Source of the DNA: Leptospira sp. WS92.C1
GTDB lineage: Bacteria; Spirochaetota; Leptospiria; Leptospirales; Leptospiraceae
DNA: 64,000 nt
Direction: 5' to 3'
Assembly (NCBI RefSeq): GCF_040833975.1
Contig: NZ_CP162130.1
Span: 3,522,001 to 3,586,000, forward strand
Positions 46,943-55,791 of the stretch are shown here, piece after piece; position 1 is the first letter of the stretch, and every line of letters starts with the position of its first letter. Under the pieces are notes generated by a model, which was given only the letters and a program-made list of their open reading frames with translations, was not told the origin of the DNA and searched no databases. The translations under genes and the position numbers were made by a program.

Positions 46943-49084
46943 TCAGTCCTCCAATACGGTCACACCCTGCCAATTTTCCGGTACTCCGAATCTACAGTTA
47001 TGAACCGATTTTTCCAAGTAAACTCTCGCGGCCTGATCGGCTCGATTTTTTTCCAGGATCCGATTGAAAACGACACAGGCTTCCTCGAAATGTTTTTCAC
47101 GATACATCAAAATTCCGCGTTCAAATTCCTCCCGAGTATTCATATAAGAATCGATTAGATGATCAGAAAGTCCGTTAAACACTTCTAATACGGTATAAAC
47201 ACTTCTATGATCCCGAATTTGAATCCGATCTATCACTCTGTAATAGTATTTGGAGGAATTTGTTAAGCGAAATAGAGTGGAATCGGTGATCAATAAAGAA
47301 GATTCATACGTTCTGCTGAGTTGTCCGATTTTAGATGCAACGCTGACGGAAGAAGAAATGACGGTACTTTCCATTCTTTCCGCTTCTCCGATCGTTCCTA
47401 AAAGAATCGGACCGGTATGGATTCCGCTCCCCGATCGAATCGGATCTTTTCCATTTGCAATCCTCTCTCGATTGAATTCCCTCAGTATCCTTTGGATTTC
47501 TATCGCGCTTTCAAGAGCGTTTTCGGGCTCGGGTGGAAAAAGAGCCAAGAAAGCTTCTCCAAAATACTTATCGATAAATCCTTCTCTTTCTCGAATGATC
47601 GGTCCGACCTTTCCCAAAAACGAATTGATAAATTCCAAATTCTCTTTGCCCTTCATCTTTTCCGATAAATCGGAAAACGCCCGGATCTCGTTGTAGAGAA
47701 GACTCATTTCTTCTTCCACCGTATCTCCGAGTTTTATATCCAGAATATCATGTTTATTTAATATTTTTAACAGCTCTCTTGGGACAAATAATCCGTATGA
47801 TGAATTCACTTTTTTAAGACTTTCGGACATATCCTCGACGGCACCGAAAGCGAGAGAATATCGTTTTGCCAAAATATACGCCTCCGAAAAAATCAAAGCG
47901 AGCAATCCGAACGGCGCCAGGATAAAAGTGGGAATGATTCTTTTATTGTAAAAGATATCCTGACTGTATGCGAGAAAAAACAAAAACAATCCTATCAGTA
48001 TGGAAATGGAACCGGATTTTTTTCTCAACAATGCGAGGGTAAGAACGTAAAATCCGAAGGCAAAACAAAGAAACGTAAATACATAGTAGTATTCGATGGT
48101 TCCCGTAAATAAAACAGGATCCTGGGAAATTACGATCAAAGAAAAAATGGAAGCGATAAACACAATTACGTACTGAATTTCCTTTTTCAGTTCGTCCGGA
48201 AAAAGTGCCCTTAAAAATGCGGTGGCGATCGGAGGGATCAGATAAAAACTGAGATAGACGATTCTCATATGAAGAAGATAGGAAATTCCCGGAAAAATAA
48301 CCTGGATCAAATTCTGTCCCGTGCTAAGCTCTCTAAAACAAAAAACAAAACAAAGAATTCCAAAATACAAAAGGGCGACGTCTTTCTTCCTTAAAAAATA
48401 AAGAGTAAAATGATATAAGGCCATCGCTGCGAGAAAACCGAAAAGAAAAACGTCCACCACCATTCTTCTTTCTCTCAACCGAATGATTTGATCTTCGTTT
48501 CCAAGAAGCAAACGTGCGGTCAGTCCGCCTCGCGCGTGGTAAAAATTAGAGAAAGGAATTCGAATTTGAAATTCATTCTTCTGGATCTGAAACGGTAACA
48601 CCCTTACGTTCCATTCCGGTTTGGAAGTATCCGCCGTTTTTCCGGGAATTCCGTGAGATCCTATTTTATTTTCATCGATCCAAATTTCGTAAGCCGTCTC
48701 CGAAGTTTCCGCAAGCAACGCGAGCTTTCTTTGCTCTTTGTTTTCCGGTAAGATTACCTTTAGATAATACGTTGCAATTCCGGTCCCGGGGTAATTCGTT
48801 CCGTCCGGGCTTTGGATCCGAGTCCAGGCCTTAGGAACTGGTATGGTTCGAATTTTAGAAGGATCCTTTTCCGGAGTTTCGGAAAATTTGTTCCAATCAA
48901 AGATCCAATCTCCTTGCAACGCGATCGGTCCATACGATTCAAAATTCCAAGAAGAAAGATCGATCTCTCCAGTAGAGGCCGAGATCGGCGGACCCGATGT
49001 CTCAGGAAGACAATGATTCAACATAAGAAACAGTCCGAGAGAAATCAAAATGCTCTTTTGAAAACGTTTCACGAGAATCATCAT
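46943..49084 (-). CDS. 7TM-DISM sensor with degenerate class III cyclase domain
   Basis: A 713-aa membrane protein of the 7TMR-DISM type: lipoprotein-like signal (Cys 25), an extracellular beta-sandwich sensor to about 195, seven TM segments at about 205-405, and a cyclase domain at about 455-610. The domain departs from active class III cyclases. The first metal Asp (in FSDIR) is E466 in YNEIR, the second (GDA) is E510 in FGEAF, and the Asp/Asn/Arg set of IGDSVNIASR is replaced by S578, S581 and K585 in ISSSVSVASK. It therefore probably lacks catalysis and may only bind nucleotide or partner. A TPR-like tail follows. It is a tandem paralogue of 49159-51273. Confidence 0.85.
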   Translation of the reverse strand: MMILVKRFQKSILISLGLFLMLNHCLPETSGPPISASTGEIDLSSWNFESYGPIALQGDWIFDWNKFSETPEKDPSKIRTIPVPKAWTRIQSPDGTNYPGTGIATYYLKVILPENKEQRKLALLAETSETAYEIWIDENKIGSHGIPGKTADTSKPEWNVRVLPFQIQKNEFQIRIPFSNFYHARGGLTARLLLGNEDQIIRLRERRMVVDVFLFGFLAAMALYHFTLYFLRKKDVALLYFGILCFVFCFRELSTGQNLIQVIFPGISYLLHMRIVYLSFYLIPPIATAFLRALFPDELKKEIQYVIVFIASIFSLIVISQDPVLFTGTIEYYYVFTFLCFAFGFYVLTLALLRKKSGSISILIGLFLFFLAYSQDIFYNKRIIPTFILAPFGLLALIFSEAYILAKRYSLAFGAVEDMSESLKKVNSSYGLFVPRELLKILNKHDILDIKLGDTVEEEMSLLYNEIRAFSDLSEKMKGKENLEFINSFLGKVGPIIREREGFIDKYFGEAFLALFPPEPENALESAIEIQRILREFNRERIANGKDPIRSGSGIHTGPILLGTIGEAERMESTVISSSVSVASKIGQLSRTYESSLLITDSTLFRLTNSSKYYYRVIDRIQIRDHRSVYTVLEVFNGLSDHLIDSYMNTREEFERGILMYREKHFEEACVVFNRILEKNRADQAARVYLEKSVHNCRFGVPENWQGVTVLED

Positions 49085-49158
49085 GGGGTTCCTAATTCTT
49101 TCATCAAGTCCACATCGTGGTCAATAAGAATATGTGGTCGAATCAAAACGGAAAAATC

Positions 49159-51273
49159 CTATACGTCCAATATGGTTATACCTTCCCAATTGTTCGGAGA
49201 ACCGAATCTGCAATAATGAATCGATTTTTCGAGATACCAACGGGCGGGCTGATCCAATTTATTTCTTTCTAAAACCCGATTAAAAATCACGCAGGCTTCC
49301 TCGAAATTTCTTTGTCTGAAATTTGCGATTCCCCTTTCGAATTCCTCTTTTGTATCCATAAATAAATTGAGAAGAAGATCCGGTTGTCCGTTAAATACCT
49401 CCATGACATTTACGACCGAATTATGACCTTTGAGCTGAATTCGATCCAAAACTCTCATGTGATATCCGTCCGGATTTTCCAAACGAAACAAGACGCTATC
49501 CGTCATCAAAATCGAGGATTCAAACATACGACAAAGCTGCCCGACACGAGTAGCAAGAGTCACTGAAGCTGAAATCACAGCTCCTTCCATACGTTCGGAC
49601 TCTCCAATCGTTCCTAAAACGATCGAACCACGATGCAACCCTGTGCCTACTTTGATAGCCTCTTTGCCTTTTCCGGCCCTCAGTATATTAATTTCTCTTA
49701 ATATACCTTGGATTTCAATGGCGCTTTCCAAAGCATCCTCGGATTTTTGAGAGAATAAGGATAGGAATGCATCTCCGAAATATTTATCGATAAAACCGTT
49801 CTTATCACGAATCAGAGGACCGACTTTACCGAGATAAGAATTGATAAATTCAAAATTCTCCTTTGCGGAGGTCTGATCGGATACGAACTGATACGGCCGA
49901 ATTTCATTGTAAAGAATTGTCATCTCCTCTTCAGCTGTATCTCCGAGCTTGACATCTATAAAACTACGTTCGTTGAGAATTTTGAGAAATTCTCTCGGAA
50001 CAAAAAGACCGTATGAAGTGTTTGTTTTATCGAGCGTTTTTGTCAAATCGACAATCGCTCCAAATGCCTGGGAATAGCGACGCGCCAAAAGATAAGCGTG
50101 AGTAAACAACATCGCGAGCAATCCGATCGGTGAGAAATATCCTGTGTTGATGATTCTTTTATTGTAAAGAGTATCCTGCACAAAAACAGCGAAAAAGATC
50201 AGTAATCCATTTAATAAAAGAAGAGCTCCGTTTCTTTTTTGTAGAAGCGCGGAAATTAAAACATAAAATCCGTAAAAAAAAGATATAAAAGTAAAAAGAT
50301 AATACGCGTCTATCGAAGCGGTAAAAAAAGAAGGGTTTGTGATCAAAACAACTGCGGAAGCCAAACCTCCAATAGAAAGAATCGCATAGTATGCATAACG
50401 ATTGAACACCGCCGCAAACAATGAATAAAAAAAAGCGGCGAACATGGGAACTGTAAGATAAAAAGAAAGATAGACAATCTTAGAATGAATCGTATAATCC
50501 AAACCTGGAAATATAACTTGAATTAGATTTTCTCCCGTGCTCAAAGCGCGAAAACAATATACAAGACAAAGAATTCCGAAATAAAGAACCGACTTCTCCT
50601 CCTTTCTCAAATAAAAAAGCACCAAATGATAAAGACCCATAATGGCCAAACTACCTAAAACAAAAACTTCGATCGTAAGTCTTTTCTCGCGAATCGACTG
50701 CACCGAAGAACTTTTTCCCAAGAAAAATTTTCCGGTGAGCCCGCCTCTTGCATGATGAAAATTGGATATTAGAATTTTGAGAACGATCTCCCGTTCCGTG
50801 CTTGAAAAAGAAAAAATCTTTTTGTTCCATTCGGGCTTGGAATTCTCGGCGTTGGTCGCGATCTTTCCGATTGATCCGATTTTTTTAGAATTGATATAAA
50901 CTTCATAAGCGGTTTCGGAAATGTCCGATTGAAGGGCTAATTCCTGACCCAATGAAGATTCGGGCAACCGGATCTTTAAAAAATAAGTCGCATAACCTTC
51001 CGATGGAAAATGATTTCCTTCCGAGTCGGTCAACTTGACCCAAGATTTCGGTACCGTCGCAAAAGGTGAATTTTCTGTCCACGGTTCATTTGAGAAATTC
51101 TTCCATAAAAAACGAAATTCTCCTTCTAATAATACCGGGCCGTTCTGATCAAAATCCCAATCGCTTAGGTTTAAAATTCCTTTCTCCGCTTTAGGGAGCG
51201 ATACGGATATCGTCCAGTTACAGGAAAGGATAAAAAAAACAAAACAGCAGAAAAGAATTCGTTGCGGTTTCAT
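49159..51273 (-). CDS. 7TM-DISM sensor with degenerate class III cyclase, paralogue
   Basis: The 704-aa neighbour has the same architecture: lipobox-like FILSC (Cys 18), DISM sensor, seven TM segments and a cyclase domain at about 450-600 with a TPR-like tail. It keeps the second metal Asp (D501 in FGDAF) and the Arg (R576), but the first metal Asp is E457 in YNEIR, and the base-specifying Asp and transition-state Asn have become A569 and T572 (ISASVTLATR). Likely inactive or much weakened. The two genes share long identical stretches, e.g. the GLFVPRE linker, so they arose by tandem duplication. Separation is 75 bp. Confidence 0.85.
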   Translation of the reverse strand: MKPQRILFCCFVFFILSCNWTISVSLPKAEKGILNLSDWDFDQNGPVLLEGEFRFLWKNFSNEPWTENSPFATVPKSWVKLTDSEGNHFPSEGYATYFLKIRLPESSLGQELALQSDISETAYEVYINSKKIGSIGKIATNAENSKPEWNKKIFSFSSTEREIVLKILISNFHHARGGLTGKFFLGKSSSVQSIREKRLTIEVFVLGSLAIMGLYHLVLFYLRKEEKSVLYFGILCLVYCFRALSTGENLIQVIFPGLDYTIHSKIVYLSFYLTVPMFAAFFYSLFAAVFNRYAYYAILSIGGLASAVVLITNPSFFTASIDAYYLFTFISFFYGFYVLISALLQKRNGALLLLNGLLIFFAVFVQDTLYNKRIINTGYFSPIGLLAMLFTHAYLLARRYSQAFGAIVDLTKTLDKTNTSYGLFVPREFLKILNERSFIDVKLGDTAEEEMTILYNEIRPYQFVSDQTSAKENFEFINSYLGKVGPLIRDKNGFIDKYFGDAFLSLFSQKSEDALESAIEIQGILREINILRAGKGKEAIKVGTGLHRGSIVLGTIGESERMEGAVISASVTLATRVGQLCRMFESSILMTDSVLFRLENPDGYHMRVLDRIQLKGHNSVVNVMEVFNGQPDLLLNLFMDTKEEFERGIANFRQRNFEEACVIFNRVLERNKLDQPARWYLEKSIHYCRFGSPNNWEGITILDV

Positions 51274-51391
51274 ATTCTATTCGATCATCAACTTGAAATT
51301 AGGTGAGGTCAAACTATCTGCTTGTGTTTTATTCGGTTTCATTGCTTACTTTCGCCGGTAGGGTAGGATTCTCCATCGCTTCAAACAACGG

Positions 51392-52690
51392 TCAACGAAG
51401 ATTCAAACTGTATAAATCGATTTCGGTTTCTCTGCCTTTTACCTTGAATTTACCCAAAGATTCGCATAACGGGCGATTCCGATCGGCAAGAAGATCATAT
51501 ACCGTGGAAGATAGTAAAATATTCTTTTGTAAAGAGGAACAAAGACCTTCGATTCTCGAAGCTATGTTTACCGAATCTCCAATAACCGTAAAATCCATAC
51601 GATTTTTAGAACCAATCGTTCCTTGAACGACTTCTCCGTAATGCAATCCAATTCCGGATTCTAAAATCGGAAAATTGGAAAGCGCCCATTCTTGATTGAG
51701 CGAGTGTAATTCTTTGTGCATCTCCAATGCGGTTTGAATCGCGGCATCAGCCGGAAATTCCACGTCGACGAGTCCTCCAAAAACCGCCATGATCGCATCA
51801 CCGATAAACTTATCGATGGTGCCGCCATTTCGAGTGATACAGTCCGCCATTCGATCAAAGTATTCGTTGAGCTGAAGGATCAATCTTTCCGGATCCGATT
51901 TTTCGCTCAGAGATGTGAATGATCTCAGATCTGAAAACAAAACAAGAACTCTTTTTTTCTCGGTTCGGTCCGTTACACCGTCCTTCAAAAGTTTTTCTTT
52001 GACTTCTTCCGATACGAACTGTCCAAAAAGTCTCGAGAGTTTCGATTTTTCCTTTTCTCTTTCCAATACTTCCGATAAAAGTTTTTTGGTGTTTCGAACC
52101 AAGACCCCGACTACAAGTCCGGAAAAAATCATCATCATGGATTTAAAAAAATAAATCGGAGGATCCGTAAGGTCGTGCCATTGCAACGTATCTTTCGACT
52201 GCATCTCCATGACCCCTTCTCTCGATAACAGGAAGAACATCAGATATTGAATTCCGCAATAAGCCCCGGAGAAAATGGAAAGACGTTCGTTCATCGCAAA
52301 TCCGGATAGAATCACCATAAAAAAATACAGATAAGAAGCAGGGCCCGTGATATAAGTCGCCGCACCCAAAGGAAGATAAATTTCCGCTAGCACATATAAA
52401 ATTCCTGGGATTGTAGAATAGAATAAGATGACAAAATAAATCTTCATTCCTTTCGCCAACTTGAACTTTGCGAGAAGATAAAAGATAAAAGAGAAACCTC
52501 CTCCGATCAAAGCCCAAAGAATCGGAACTTGCATTTGAGAAACAAACCCAAATTTTTGCAGGAGAATCAACGCGATCGCGGAGGCAACTCCCATCGTAGA
52601 GGAATAAAAACTAACCCTGCGTAGAGTGGAATTGATCTCGGTTTCTAAATAATCCGAATAGATTTCTTTTTCGTGAGAGCTTGAGGTCAT
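51392..52690 (-). CDS. Membrane adenylate/guanylate cyclase, class III
   Basis: A 432-aa enzyme with about six transmembrane segments (residues 30-200) and a cytoplasmic class III cyclase at about 240-400. The catalytic residues appear intact: VLFSDLRSF (first Asp), TIDKFIGDAIM (Lys for base, second Asp), and IGDSVNIASR with Asp, Asn and Arg. The Lys/Asp pair is of the adenylate type, so the product is probably cAMP. Start is ATG 52690, as the only longer frame begins at TTG. It has no DISM sensor, so the membrane part may sense directly. Confidence 0.9.
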   Translation of the reverse strand: MTSSSHEKEIYSDYLETEINSTLRRVSFYSSTMGVASAIALILLQKFGFVSQMQVPILWALIGGGFSFIFYLLAKFKLAKGMKIYFVILFYSTIPGILYVLAEIYLPLGAATYITGPASYLYFFMVILSGFAMNERLSIFSGAYCGIQYLMFFLLSREGVMEMQSKDTLQWHDLTDPPIYFFKSMMMIFSGLVVGVLVRNTKKLLSEVLEREKEKSKLSRLFGQFVSEEVKEKLLKDGVTDRTEKKRVLVLFSDLRSFTSLSEKSDPERLILQLNEYFDRMADCITRNGGTIDKFIGDAIMAVFGGLVDVEFPADAAIQTALEMHKELHSLNQEWALSNFPILESGIGLHYGEVVQGTIGSKNRMDFTVIGDSVNIASRIEGLCSSLQKNILLSSTVYDLLADRNRPLCESLGKFKVKGRETEIDLYSLNLR

Positions 52691-53079
52691 AACGTGGCGA
52701 GTAGATAACAAGGATCGAAAATTCCAAGAATTTTTATCCTATCTTTGAATTTTATTGATTGAAAAACAACGACACTCGTTATTGAAGTGATTCCTCACAA
52801 TCTTTGTTTTCTCGCTTTTAATTTTATCAATTTTGTTTTGTTCGAAATTGAATCCTCATTCAATGATAAAGAGCATTCGTAAAAAACGTATAAACGATTT
52901 TTTCTTTTCCAACTTGCCCGTTCTAAAGAGTATCTTTCTTTTAAATTTAGAATGAATTTTCGATTTAGAATCCGAAATCATTTTTACGACTTATCCGTTT
53001 GCGTGTCTATTCGATCCGCTTTTGGATCAAACAGATAAAATCGTTCGCGCTTGTTGAAGAATGTGATTTTGGCTTGGTT

Positions 53080-53601
53080 TTAGTAGATAGAATGCTCTAT
53101 CGTCGTCCAAAGCGGGTTTGGGTCAAACTCGATCCTTCGAGTGATGCTGTTTTTGGTGAGATCGAGGTGCCAGATATAACTGTAAATATTGTGGAAGGTT
53201 GGACATCCCACATTCAAGGTTTGCTCGATAGAATCTCCGACTTCGGAATCGTCCAGCCACAACAGATAATTCACCATAAAACAACGGGAAACACCGTGAG
53301 CAGCCGAAATTGCACCGAGAATCGCCCAAGCACCAGTATTGATTCTCATATTGACCCGGACCATTCCCTGCGGTTTTTGATACAAGGTTTTTCCGGCCTT
53401 GGAATTGATTCTCCTTTGGGACAACATCAACTTCTGATATCGTTTCAACAAAGGTAGAATTCGTTTCGGAAGCGCTTTTCTTTGTTCCAAGGTCAATGCG
53501 TTGAAATACGATTCCGGAAACAGAATGGTCTCGACCCTGGTTCCGGATTCGACCAAAGCCGATTGAATCTTTTGCTCCGTATGTAAATAAATCTTTCCCA
53601 T
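53080..53601 (-). CDS. DUF1564 family protein
   Basis: A 173-aa protein of the DUF1564 family, known essentially only from Leptospira. It starts MGKIYLHTEQKIQSALVESG and ends in the family's conserved stretch TIEHSIY. It is positively charged in the middle (LSQRRINSKAGKTLYQKP), consistent with nucleic-acid binding, but no function is known. An in-frame upstream extension to 53667 lacks a clear start, so the ATG at 53601 is used. Members occur in several copies per genome. Confidence 0.85.
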   Translation of the reverse strand: MGKIYLHTEQKIQSALVESGTRVETILFPESYFNALTLEQRKALPKRILPLLKRYQKLMLSQRRINSKAGKTLYQKPQGMVRVNMRINTGAWAILGAISAAHGVSRCFMVNYLLWLDDSEVGDSIEQTLNVGCPTFHNIYSYIWHLDLTKNSITRRIEFDPNPLWTTIEHSIY

Positions 53602-53667
53602 ACTCAGATACGGTTCCCGACAAACGCGGCGAGAGCGCGACCGGAGGAAAAAAATTGTTAGAAACAA

Positions 53668-54255
53668 AAAAATTTACCCGAAATCAATACATTCCAAAGA
53701 GGACAAAGGATTGAAAAATAATCTATTTTTAGAAAAAACTCCATCCAATCAATCATAATTTTTGAATGTAGTTTCTACCAAAAATCAATCGCAATCAAAG
53801 GCGAATTTCTTCCGCCCCATCATTTAGACAATTTTTACAATACGACTCACCTCAATTTAGGAATTCTCATGGCGAAATAATCCACAAAATCATCCCAAAT
53901 CAAACACAGATCCCTAAAGGTTCCAAATCATAAAATTTATAATATAGTATTTAAGGAATTCAAAAACAGGACTCACGTTTCACATTTGGAAAGCGGTATA
54001 TCACCAGAGTTCCATATTCTCCCTTATTTACCTCTTTTATTATATTTCAATTCTACTAAATTATATTTTGAATTAAATTTTCAAAAATGATAAGGCATTT
54101 TGATCGATTCGCTTAACAAACTAGTGATCCGATTTATCATAAAATATCACAATTTTAATAATTCCTTTGTCTCACTTTGGAGTATTACGAGATATCAAAA
54201 GCACAGTGTATTAAAACCCACTTAAAAACTCAAATTCTCAGGAGACACATTCTTT
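53668..54255. other. AT-rich divergent promoter region
   Basis: No gene is visible. It is very AT-rich and presumably contains the promoters for the divergent DUF1564 and lipoprotein genes. A ribosome-binding site AGGAG precedes the lipoprotein ATG. Confidence 0.45.
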
Positions 54256-55002
54256 ATGAAAAAGAATATTATGAAATTAGCAGCGATCGCAGCCTTAACC
54301 GTTGCCCTATCCGCATGTAAAAAAGATGAAAAAGACGACACCACTATGGGTGTATTGCTGTATCTTTTGGATCAAACGAGCGGAAATTGTGCAGAAACGT
54401 TTAAAGTTAGTCCCACTCAATATTTTGTTGTTTCATCCATTCTTCCCAAAGGCGAATGCAATTTAGCAACTCGTTTCGGTTCTACGCTCGCTCAATATAT
54501 CTCAATCCAATCGGCTCCCGTAGATAGAGCGATCGATGCAGCCAATTCCTTAAATTGCAGTGCTGCTACGATAAACTCTCTAACTACATTCAAAAATGCA
54601 ATCGCAGCGACATCTCAAGGTGTATATGATAACGACTCGAAAGCGGTTCGATATACGCCAATCAGTGATTTAAGAATAGAAACCTCAGCTGCCATTATTT
54701 CGACAAATGCTGCTCTTAACATAACTGCCGAAGACATTCTAACCTGGACAAGAGGAACAAAGGATCAATTCACAAACGGGAACGCGATTGCATTTGCAAG
54801 ACAAAGGGCGTTTGCAGCGGGAGATGCGACTTGTGTGGCAGCAGCCGATGATAAATTGAAAACCGATTTCAAAGGATTTATCGGACTGGACAATTCCATC
54901 ACTACAAAATCAGAGATTACCTCCATTATTTCAGCTTTGTGCGCCTACGGGGATGCGGCACCGGCCGGAACAGAATGCGCTACGATCAATACCCGATTCT
55001 AA
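54256..55002 (+). CDS. Lipoprotein of unknown function
   Basis: The 248-aa protein has a standard lipobox ([21 protein letters not shown], Cys 21). The mature part is Ala/Ser/Thr-rich with six further Cys ([46 protein letters not shown]), so it may form disulfides in the periplasm or be surface-exposed. It has no recognised domain. A perfect terminator follows at 55033. Leptospira lipoproteins are often surface antigens, but nothing here proves it. Confidence 0.8.
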   Translation: MKKNIMKLAAIAALTVALSACKKDEKDDTTMGVLLYLLDQTSGNCAETFKVSPTQYFVVSSILPKGECNLATRFGSTLAQYISIQSAPVDRAIDAANSLNCSAATINSLTTFKNAIAATSQGVYDNDSKAVRYTPISDLRIETSAAIISTNAALNITAEDILTWTRGTKDQFTNGNAIAFARQRAFAAGDATCVAAADDKLKTDFKGFIGLDNSITTKSEITSIISALCAYGDAAPAGTECATINTRF

Positions 55003-55032
55003 TTTAAGTTTAAATTAGAATCACACAACACC

Positions 55033-55058
55033 AAAAGGCCATCTTACGATGGCCTTTT
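55033..55058 (+). terminator. Terminator of the lipoprotein gene
   Basis: AAAAGGCCATC (55033-55043) pairs perfectly with GATGGCCTTTT (55048-55058) around loop TTAC. The stem's end supplies four T. It lies 31 bp after the stop. Confidence 0.88.
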
Positions 55059-55099
55059 CAAAATCTTCGAACGTTATGAAATAAGTCGTTTACAATCGT

Positions 55100-55771
55100 A
55101 TGAAAAAAATCATTTCCTTAATATTACTTTTATTTTTAGTCACAGCCTGTAGTCCGTCCGTTACGATAACTTCGCACGATCAAAATCAAGACGGTAAAAT
55201 AGAAAATAAACTTTATACAAAATCAGATTCTCAAATTTCCATTTTTATGGAAACCTTTGAACACCAACAAGAACTTCCCGATGACTGGATGTGGCTGAAA
55301 ATCGACAGCAAAGATCCGAAATCGTTTCAAACTTTTTATAACGAAATGGCTTCCAAGGAACCGCAAAAAATAGATAGAAAAATCTGGTTTGGTCCAAATA
55401 ATTTAAAACTCATCGAAAAAAAAGATCAGGATCAAGACGGTTACTTTGAAACAACTCAATATTACAATCGTTTTGCAAAACCAAAAATTTCCTCCGGGAT
55501 CATTGCAAGAATTGAAATCGATTTGAACAAAGATCAAAAACCGGACCTTTGGATCTATCCTATGAAAAGAGTGGAATTAGATACAAACCAGGACGGGATT
55601 CCGGACAGAATGTCCTTAGATCCACAAGTCATCAGTGATGTTTTCAAAAAAATAAAACTATCCGATCGTTTCGACCAAACCACAAAAATCATTCCAAGTC
55701 AGTCTTGGGTGATTCATCCCGAATTCATCTCCGATGAAAGCCTCAGGGCTGTGATTCTTTTTTCTCTCTAA
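55100..55771 (+). CDS. Lipoprotein with EF-hand-like calcium loops
   Basis: The 223-aa lipoprotein (MKKIISLILLLFLVTAC, Cys 17) contains four Asp-rich loops of the EF-hand or thrombospondin type 3 pattern: DQNQDGKIE, DQDQDGYFE, DLNKDQKPD and DTNQDGIPD. Such loops bind calcium and tend to stiffen extracellular proteins. No other domain is recognised. It is convergent with the cyclase at 55792. It may be exported to the outer membrane or the surface. Confidence 0.75.
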   Translation: MKKIISLILLLFLVTACSPSVTITSHDQNQDGKIENKLYTKSDSQISIFMETFEHQQELPDDWMWLKIDSKDPKSFQTFYNEMASKEPQKIDRKIWFGPNNLKLIEKKDQDQDGYFETTQYYNRFAKPKISSGIIARIEIDLNKDQKPDLWIYPMKRVELDTNQDGIPDRMSLDPQVISDVFKKIKLSDRFDQTTKIIPSQSWVIHPEFISDESLRAVILFSL

Positions 55772-55791
55772 AAAATATTCGCTCCCTGAAT

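Noticed and set aside
52999..53457. 152-aa plus-strand open frame opposite DUF1564
   Set aside because: It runs antisense to a recognisable gene, has no ribosome-binding site and no known domain.
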